This document shows, in pieces, positions 5,928 through 10,125 of a DNA stretch of 10,125 nt; the stretch's first letter is position 1; each line of letters begins with the position of its first letter. The notes under the pieces are model-generated. The model was not told the origin of the DNA, ran no database searches, and saw only the letters and a program-made list of their open reading frames with translations. The position numbers and the translations under genes were made by a program. This DNA is from Deltaproteobacteria bacterium (GTDB lineage: Bacteria > Desulfobacterota > Binatia > UBA9968): positions 1 through 10,125 of the forward strand of contig JAHKKJ010000078.1 of assembly GCA_020027655.1 (NCBI GenBank). Reading direction: 5' to 3'.

Positions 5928-6554
5928 TTAGCTGCGAAGCTGCCCCAGTATCTTCACAGCCGCCTCCTTTGGACTCTCCGCGCTCACTATGGCGGAGATC
6001 AATGCCACACCCCGAACGCCGATATTCTTGGTGGGCTCGATGTTCTCCGGCTTGATGCCTCCTATAGCATAAACGGGTAGAGAAATATTATCCACTATGG
6101 TTTTGAGAGCGGGTAAGCCTTGAGGAGACCCGTAAACTGCTTTTGAAGCGGTAAAATAAACCGGACCGAACAAAACAAAATCCGCCCCGTTTTGTTCCGC
6201 TTCTTTGGCTTCTTGAAGCGAATGCGTCGATACACCTATGATCTTTTGCGGTCCCAGTAGCGCTCTTGTTGTTACTACTGGCAACGATGCCTTACTGAGC
6301 TGGACGCCGGCGGCATTAACGGCGAGAGCAACGTCGACGCGATCGTTAATGAAAAGAGCTGCATGGTAGGCCTGACAGAGTTTACAAGTCTTTTCCGCCA
6401 GCCAGAACAAGTCTCTGCCGGATAAGTCTTTTTCTCTTAGTTGGACGGCTTTGACGCCGCCGTCGAGGGCCTGCTCTAGAACCCAAAGGAGATCCCGGCC
6501 GCCGGTCTGGTTGCGGTCAGTTACGAGGTAAAGATCAAAATCGACTGCATTCAC
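5928..6554 (-). CDS. thiE: ThiE/TenI-family protein: thiamine phosphate synthase or thiazole tautomerase
   Basis: A 208-residue TIM-barrel of the ThiE/TenI family. ThiE joins HMP-pyrophosphate and thiazole phosphate to give thiamine phosphate; TenI aromatises the ThiG product. ThiE-like features are LYLVTDR (8-14), QLREKD (38-43), FINDRVDVAL (68-77), IGVSTHS (106-112), FGPVYFTASK (129-138) and AIGGI (163-167). In place of the usual 'GVHLGQED', whose Asp helps bind Mg2+ in ThiE (D112 in B. subtilis), it has GVQLSKAS (83-90), which resembles TenI. The catalytic His of TenI (in 'FGHVF') is Pro131 here, so it fits neither type exactly. The start is GTG at 6554, 10 nt after thiG, with no strong SD. 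The family is sure; the choice of reaction is not. Confidence 0.9.
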   Translation of the reverse strand: MNAVDFDLYLVTDRNQTGGRDLLWVLEQALDGGVKAVQLREKDLSGRDLFWLAEKTCKLCQAYHAALFINDRVDVALAVNAAGVQLSKASLPVVTTRALLGPQKIIGVSTHSLQEAKEAEQNGADFVLFGPVYFTASKAVYGSPQGLPALKTIVDNISLPVYAIGGIKPENIEPTKNIGVRGVALISAIVSAESPKEAAVKILGQLRS

Positions 6555-6564
6555 GCGGCAGGCT

Positions 6565-7338
6565 TCAAGCCAAGATCCCGTCTAGAGGGCTCGAGGCCGT
6601 AGCGTAGAGTTTTTTCGGTATGCGCCCGGCCAAATAAGCCTTTCGGCCCGATTCCACGCCCAGGCGCATCGCCTCGGCCATCAAAATTGGATCTTTCGCG
6701 CTGGCAATGGCGGTATTCATTAAAACGCCATCACAGCCCATCTCCATGGCAATCGCGGCATCCGACGCGGTTCCGACACCGGCGTCGACGATAACCGGAA
6801 CAGTTGCCTGTTCCAGGATGATACGAATGTTGAACGGATTGCGAATTCCCAGGCCGGAACCGATGGGCGCTGCCAGCGGCATCACGGCGGCACAACCGAT
6901 ATCCTGAAGTTTCTTTGCCGTGATGGGATCATCGGTGATGTAGGGCAGAACCACGAATCCTTCTTTGACTAGTATTCTCGCTGCATCAAGGGTGGCCGGA
7001 ATGTCCGGGAATAGAGTCTTGTCGTCGCCGATCACTTCCAACTTGATCATTTTGCCGACGCCGGCCTCGCGGGCCAGCCGACAGGTCCGAACCGCATCAT
7101 CCGCCGTGTAACAACCCGCGGTGTTGGGCAGGATCGTGTACTTTTTTGGATCCAGGTAGTCGAGGAGATTCTCTTTGTTGGGGTCGGTGATGTTGACGCG
7201 ACGCACCGCCACCGTTACGATCTCCGCGCCCGAGACTTCGATAGCCTTTTTCGTCTCCTGAAAATCTTTGTACTTCCCTGTCCCGACGATAAGCCGCGAG
7301 CGATAGCTGGTACCAGCCAAATTTAATACGTCTTCCAT
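6565..7338 (-). CDS. thiG: Thiazole synthase ThiG
   Basis: ThiG forms the thiazole phosphate ring of thiamine from 1-deoxy-D-xylulose 5-phosphate, dehydroglycine and the thiocarboxylate of ThiS, in the cytoplasm. The 257-residue length is normal. Visible family features are the start 'LNLAGTSYRSRLIVGTGKY', 'VRRVNI' (46-50 region), PNTAGC (71-76), the Schiff-base lysine K99 in IKLEVIGD, 'PLAAPIGSGLGIRNP', and the phosphate-binding barrel end 'VDAGVGTASDAAIAMEMGCD'. ATG at 7338 lies 6 nt after the thiS stop, so the pair is surely coupled. ThiG needs dehydroglycine from ThiH or ThiO; neither gene is in this window. Confidence 0.97.
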   Translation of the reverse strand: MEDVLNLAGTSYRSRLIVGTGKYKDFQETKKAIEVSGAEIVTVAVRRVNITDPNKENLLDYLDPKKYTILPNTAGCYTADDAVRTCRLAREAGVGKMIKLEVIGDDKTLFPDIPATLDAARILVKEGFVVLPYITDDPITAKKLQDIGCAAVMPLAAPIGSGLGIRNPFNIRIILEQATVPVIVDAGVGTASDAAIAMEMGCDGVLMNTAIASAKDPILMAEAMRLGVESGRKAYLAGRIPKKLYATASSPLDGILA

Positions 7339-7344
7339 GTTTGA

Positions 7345-7545
7345 TTATCCTCCGCCGACAAAATGAACGATCTCGAGGGCATCTCCCTCTTTCAAGAGGG
7401 TCGAACCGTGCGCGTCACGGGAAACGATATCGCGATTGAGCTCGACCACGACCCGACCGGGGCGGATCTGCAATTCCTCAAGCAATCGAGCTAGGCTGAG
7501 CCCGTCCGCAATTTCCTTCTCTTCTCCGTTGACGCGAATTTTCAT
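7345..7545 (-). CDS. thiS: Sulfur carrier protein ThiS
   Basis: A 66-residue ubiquitin-like protein. Its C-terminal Gly-Gly is adenylated and converted to a thiocarboxylate that gives sulfur to ThiG. The end 'IVHFVGGG' carries the diglycine, and 'MKIRVNGEEKEI' plus 'LLEELQIRPGRVVVELN' match the beta-grasp pattern. The protein ends directly on the glycines, as required for function. It is the first gene after the TPP riboswitch and its terminator: the U-run of the terminator ends only about 6 nt before the ATG, and there is no clear SD there. Confidence 0.96.
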   Translation of the reverse strand: MKIRVNGEEKEIADGLSLARLLEELQIRPGRVVVELNRDIVSRDAHGSTLLKEGDALEIVHFVGGG

Positions 7546-7551
7546 CTAAAC

Positions 7552-7604
7552 AAAAAAAACCGTCTCCACAGTAACCACCTAACGGTGGCCAGGGAATACG
7601 GTTT
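7552..7604 (-). terminator. Intrinsic terminator of the riboswitch expression platform
   Basis: In the RNA sense the hairpin has an outer 7-bp stem AAACCGT/ACGGTTT (7598-7604 with 7557-7563), an imperfect middle, and an inner stem CCACC/GGTGG (7584-7588 with 7575-7579) closed by a 4-nt loop. It is followed by eight T's (7552-7559) that partly overlap the outer stem. It lies between riboswitch and thiS, as expected for transcriptional attenuation. Confidence 0.85.
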
Positions 7605-7611
7605 CAAGTTC

Positions 7612-7643
7612 GTCCCATTCGCTCTGCCGAGCGGTCGCGGGAC
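7612..7643 (-). other. Spacer hairpin between TPP aptamer and terminator
   Basis: GTCCC/GGGAC (7639-7643 with 7612-7616) and CGCTC/GAGCG (7629-7633 with 7620-7624) form a nested hairpin with a 4-nt loop. It separates aptamer and terminator and could bring the two antiterminator arms together. Confidence 0.5.
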
Positions 7644-7653
7644 TGTGACTTTC

Positions 7654-7749
7654 ACGCTTCCCTACGCCGGTGCTATCCGGATCAGGTTCGAAGGGTTACC
7701 TGGTTATTCATCAGGCTCTCAGTCCGCCTTAGGCAGACACCCCTAGCAT
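7654..7749 (-). promoter_or_regulatory. TPP riboswitch (THI element)
   Basis: On the - strand the conserved THI-box words appear in order: CTAGGGGTG just after the P1 strand, CTGAGA (7717-7722), ACCC, GAACCTGATC (about 7680-7689), then CCGG, GCG and AGGGA. P1 is formed by ATGCT (7745-7749) and AGCGT (7654-7658). The aptamer binds thiamine pyrophosphate. Downstream lies a terminator, so TPP should switch off thiS, thiG, the ThiE-family gene and what follows. Confidence 0.95.
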
Positions 7750-7756
7750 TCAAAGA

Positions 7757-7785
7757 TTCTTAACAAAGGGGCGGAGTCAAGTCAA
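7757..7785 (-). promoter_or_regulatory. Likely promoter of the thi operon
   Basis: Reading the - strand, TTGACT (7780-7785) and TAAGAA (7757-7762) are 17 nt apart. The -35 matches 5 of 6; the -10 is weak. A second TTGACT overlaps the first (7775-7780). The start point would fall near 7750, right at the 5' edge of the riboswitch. Confidence 0.5.
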
Positions 7786-7793
7786 ATTAGCCG

Positions 7794-8639
7794 TTACAAC
7801 TCGAGTGCTACGGTGGCGTAGCCGACGACCTTACGCATGGGAGTTACGTCACCGGAATGGCAGTGTTTGAGTAGACATGCTTGCTTTACATCGAGACAGT
7901 TGGCGGCAAAAAGCAATACCGCCGTGGGAAGCAAGCCGCACATGGTGATATTTTCCCGTTCCGCGGCTGCGATCAATGCACGGGGGTTCAGCGCCAGTAC
8001 TTGTTCGAGAGCGATACCGTCCAATTCATTAGTCTCTTTGGGTGAGAGATAATGGCTGAGATCACTGCTTGCCATCATGACGGTTCTGGTTCCCGGCTGT
8101 CTATTGTTACGCAAAAGATCTGCGACAGCCGTTCCCAGTTCGAAGCATTCTTCGATCGAGATATGAGCGAGTGATATGGGAATCAAGGAGAAGTCGCCGA
8201 GGACACGTTGCAAAAAAGGTAGCTGGACCTCGATGCTGTGCTCACGGGCGTGGGCGGCTTCATCCTGCTTTAGAAAATGCACCGCATCTTGCAGCAGATG
8301 GTTTAGCTCTTGATCGATCCTTACTGTGCCCAGCGGCGTCTGCCAAAAGTCCGCCGGGCTAAGCGCCGCCCGATGGCCCCTAGCCTGATGGTTGACGCCC
8401 AGTAAGATGACGCGCTCAATGGAATTGTCCAGAAGCGCATAGAAATGCGCCGCGCAAGGGCCGGAATAGACGTAGCCCGCGTGGGGAACCAATCCCCCGA
8501 TCAAAGATGATGAGGGCGACTTATCGCCTTGGGGTCCCAACGGGTTCGACTCGAAGCATTCATCGATGAGTCGGCCAAGTTCTTCAGCTTCTGAAGGATA
8601 AAATGAACCGGCTACTGCAGCAGGTCTGATTCGGTCCAT
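7794..8639 (-). CDS. amrB: MEMO1/AmmeMemoRadiSam system protein B family
   Basis: A 281-residue protein of the MEMO family, related in fold to class III extradiol dioxygenases. Motifs in order: IRPAAVAGSFYP (4-15), VPHAGYVYSG (51-60), GVNHQARG (81-88), EHSIEVQLPFL (133-143), SSDLSHY (191-197) and MCGLLPTAV (233-241). Candidate metal-site residues H53, H84 and C234 correspond to the His/His/Cys set of human MEMO1. Many bacteria carry it next to AmmeMemoRadiSam A and a radical SAM protein; neither is seen here. The ATG at 8639 is preceded by a G5 run with short spacing. It follows the FAH-family gene by 18 nt and is probably co-transcribed. The biochemical role is not established in bacteria. 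Confidence 0.93.
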   Translation of the reverse strand: MDRIRPAAVAGSFYPSEAEELGRLIDECFESNPLGPQGDKSPSSSLIGGLVPHAGYVYSGPCAAHFYALLDNSIERVILLGVNHQARGHRAALSPADFWQTPLGTVRIDQELNHLLQDAVHFLKQDEAAHAREHSIEVQLPFLQRVLGDFSLIPISLAHISIEECFELGTAVADLLRNNRQPGTRTVMMASSDLSHYLSPKETNELDGIALEQVLALNPRALIAAAERENITMCGLLPTAVLLFAANCLDVKQACLLKHCHSGDVTPMRKVVGYATVALEL

Positions 8640-8657
8640 GACCCCCGAAGATTTGCG

Positions 8658-9602
8658 TTAGGGCTCGACGATCTCAACTTGGAGAATGCCAATGCCTTCA
8701 ACTTCACCTTCCACTTTGTCACCGGGTTTGAGATACACTGGCGGCACGCGAGCGAAGCCAACGCCGGAAGGAGTGCCGGTGCTGATGATGTCGCCGGGCT
8801 CCAATGTCAGTCCACTCGACAAGCTTTCGATGATCGTCGGGATATCAAAGATCATGTCGCGGGTGTTGCCGTCCTGCATAACCTCACCGTTGACCCGGCA
8901 AATGAGCCGCACCTGCTGGGGATCCGGCAAGGCGCTTTTGTGGACGATCCATGGTCCCAACGGACAGAAAGTATCCAGCGATTTTCCCTTGAACCATTGT
9001 CCGTGTTGACGCTGGAGCTCGCGGGCGGTCATATCGAGGCACACCGTGTAACCGAACACGTAGTCGTAGGCTTTGTCTTTTGGGATGTCCCGACCTTTCT
9101 TTCCCATAACGACGGCCAATTCGATTTCCCAGTCGAGTTTGTCAGTGACCTTGTGATGGACAACCTTGCCCATGTGACCGATCACCGACGTAGCAGGCTT
9201 GGTGAAAAACACCGGCCATTCAGGGTATTTGATGTCCAGCGCACGTGCCCTTGCCCCTTCATCGACATGTTCGCGATAATTGATGCCGAGCATCACCACG
9301 TTTTTTCTCGGCCAGGGAATGGGAGAGAGCAGCTTGGCTTGGCTCGATTTCAGCAGCGCATCGGCGCGTGCGAGTTTCTTTTGCTCCTCCACATTTTTCC
9401 CTGCCACATACTTCTCCGCCTTCTTCGCAGCTTGGAGCGCTTTGCTACCTGCCTCGATAAAGGCTTGCATACTCGCCAAATAAGGCGGATTGCCACCCCT
9501 CAAGTAGCGACGGGTTGTCTCCGCCACATCGATGATCTGATCCTGGGGGCCCATGAGACCGATTCGTTGCTGATTCTTCCGTCCGAAAGTGATAAACCGC
9601 AT
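8658..9602 (-). CDS. Fumarylacetoacetate hydrolase (FAH) family protein
   Basis: A 314-residue enzyme of the FAH superfamily, whose members cleave C-C bonds of, decarboxylate or hydrate 2-oxo/dioxo acids from aromatic breakdown. The N-terminal domain (about 1-95) includes a Lys/Ala-rich helical segment (55-95). The catalytic domain shows LGINYREH (105-112), KPATSVIGH (135-143), the metal ligands E159 and E161 in DWEIELAVVMG and D190 in CLDMTARE, FKGKSLDTF (204-212), and TGTPSGVG (275-282). I chose ATG at 9602 because GGAGGAG (9606-9612) precedes it and 'MRFITFG' is the typical start; an upstream extension of 21 residues has no SD. The substrate is not readable from the sequence. It is first in a two-gene unit with the MEMO gene. 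Confidence 0.93.
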   Translation of the reverse strand: MRFITFGRKNQQRIGLMGPQDQIIDVAETTRRYLRGGNPPYLASMQAFIEAGSKALQAAKKAEKYVAGKNVEEQKKLARADALLKSSQAKLLSPIPWPRKNVVMLGINYREHVDEGARARALDIKYPEWPVFFTKPATSVIGHMGKVVHHKVTDKLDWEIELAVVMGKKGRDIPKDKAYDYVFGYTVCLDMTARELQRQHGQWFKGKSLDTFCPLGPWIVHKSALPDPQQVRLICRVNGEVMQDGNTRDMIFDIPTIIESLSSGLTLEPGDIISTGTPSGVGFARVPPVYLKPGDKVEGEVEGIGILQVEIVEP

Positions 9603-9605
9603 CGT

Positions 9606-9612
9606 CTCCTCC
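9606..9612 (-). promoter_or_regulatory. Shine-Dalgarno site fixing the FAH-family start
   Basis: GGAGGAG on the - strand, 3-4 nt before ATG at 9602. It supports the 314-residue protein over a longer frame reaching 9665. Confidence 0.65.
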
Positions 9613-9753
9613 GAGTTGGAAAATATTTTCACGAAAGGTCTACGCCGGTCCCTAACAGCCTGCAAGCGATGAGCCCTCTGACCGTCGACAGGAACTTATT
9701 GAGCGTAGATACCAACGACCCTAGTTGTGGGAAATGACCGTTCTCCTGCGACA

Positions 9754-9782
9754 GCTATAGGAAAGGGCCAGTTGATTGTCAA
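9754..9782 (-). promoter_or_regulatory. Strong sigma70-type promoter for the FAH-MEMO unit
   Basis: On the - strand a perfect -35 TTGACA (9777-9782) is followed after exactly 17 nt by TATAGC (9754-9759, 4 of 6 consensus). Transcription would begin near 9747, giving a leader of about 145 nt before the FAH-family start at 9602. Confidence 0.65.
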
Positions 9783-9875
9783 GCTAGACGCCCCAGTGAC
9801 GCTAAGGCATCGAAGCCGGTTTCCGATACTCATCGTGCATTTGCCTGCCAAAATCGGCAATGGTAACTTTCCCTG

Positions 9876-10109
9876 ATGAAGAGCAAGGGCAAAAGAGAAC
9901 CCCGAGTCTCAATGCGCGAGGGAGATCGCATTCTGATTAACAAAGGGATTTCAAAAAAAGTCTTTATCGTTGCGCGGGTCGAGGTGCCGCACTCCAGCGA
10001 GAGAGTCTTCGTTTCCAAATCCGGCGGGAAGTACACCATCGGCCTTAAGGTTTGGAAATCGGATTATGCCTGGAGTGAGAAGAACCAAATGTGGGTGCCG
10101 AAACACTAG
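9876..10109 (+). CDS. 77-residue basic protein, unknown function
   Basis: A small, Lys/Arg-rich protein of alternating beta-type segments: 'GDRILINKG', 'KKVFIVARVEV', 'ERVFVSKSGGKYTIGLKVWK', and an aromatic end 'YAWSEKNQMWVPKH'. The pattern suggests a small beta-barrel (SH3- or KOW-like), but this is only an impression and I recognise no family. No membrane span or signal peptide. An in-frame TAA at 9864 rules out a longer form apart from a CTG start. ATG at 9876 has no clear SD; ATG at 9912 (residue 13, 'MREGDRIL') is an alternative and begins the better-structured part. It is divergent from the FAH-family gene across about 270 bp and no promoter could be picked for it. Confidence 0.55.
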   Translation: MKSKGKREPRVSMREGDRILINKGISKKVFIVARVEVPHSSERVFVSKSGGKYTIGLKVWKSDYAWSEKNQMWVPKH

Positions 10110-10125
10110 CCGGCTTTACAGATTG

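Noticed and set aside
8679..9737. A 352-codon open frame on the + strand
   Set aside because: It lies antisense over the FAH-family gene, which has clear motifs, an SD and a promoter. The + translation has no recognisable motif.
9696..9833. A 45-codon - strand frame upstream of the FAH-family gene
   Set aside because: It covers the TTGACA-N17-TATAGC promoter and has no SD. More likely non-coding leader and promoter DNA.

Overview
The window looks like chromosomal DNA of a free-living bacterium with moderately high GC. Start codons include ATG, GTG and TTG, Shine-Dalgarno (SD) sites are recognisable, and the one tRNA gene encodes its own CCA. The gene content (a CO-dehydrogenase/xanthine-dehydrogenase-type molybdenum hydroxylase beside a luciferase-like monooxygenase, a fumarylacetoacetase-family protein, and a TPP-riboswitch thiazole operon), together with iterated short repeats between genes, fits an uncultured soil or sediment bacterium of the broad 'deltaproteobacterial' type (Binatota- or Tectomicrobia-like). 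That placement is inference from style and not demonstrated.

Layout. (1) 1-4173, + strand: the 3' end of a luciferase-like flavin monooxygenase, then the three subunits of a molybdenum hydroxylase in the order small [2Fe-2S], large molybdopterin, medium FAD. Small and large overlap by 4 nt. The spacers at 370-464 and 3227-3318 hold iterated short repeats. (2) 4174-5541: a gene-poor stretch with a 48-residue single-pass membrane protein (4477-4623), a glyoxalase-I-like VOC protein (4785-5237), and a possible coding remnant on the - strand. (3) 5542-7790, - strand: a thiamine-thiazole transcription unit read right to left. It runs promoter, TPP riboswitch, terminator, thiS, thiG, a ThiE/TenI-family gene, a three-helix membrane protein, and a tRNA-Thr(CGU) that begins on the nucleotide after the last stop codon. 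(4) 7794-9782, - strand: a well-formed sigma70-type promoter, a fumarylacetoacetate-hydrolase-family gene, and 18 nt further on a MEMO/AmmeMemoRadiSam-B gene. (5) 9876-10109, + strand: a 77-residue protein of unknown function, divergent from block 4.

How the genes work together. The molybdenum hydroxylase is a complete three-subunit enzyme: substrate is hydroxylated at the Mo site, electrons pass through two [2Fe-2S] clusters to FAD, and the substrate cannot be read from the sequence. The thi block makes the thiazole half of thiamine: ThiS is the sulfur carrier, ThiG the synthase, and the third enzyme is either the coupling enzyme or a thiazole tautomerase. It is probably shut off by thiamine pyrophosphate through transcription termination, and competing base pairings for this are visible. 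The most unusual points are the ThiE-family protein that lacks an expected metal-binding Asp, the membrane protein and tRNA at the end of the riboswitch operon, the unlisted small membrane protein, and the repeats between the hydroxylase genes, one of which reaches into the end of the large-subunit gene.
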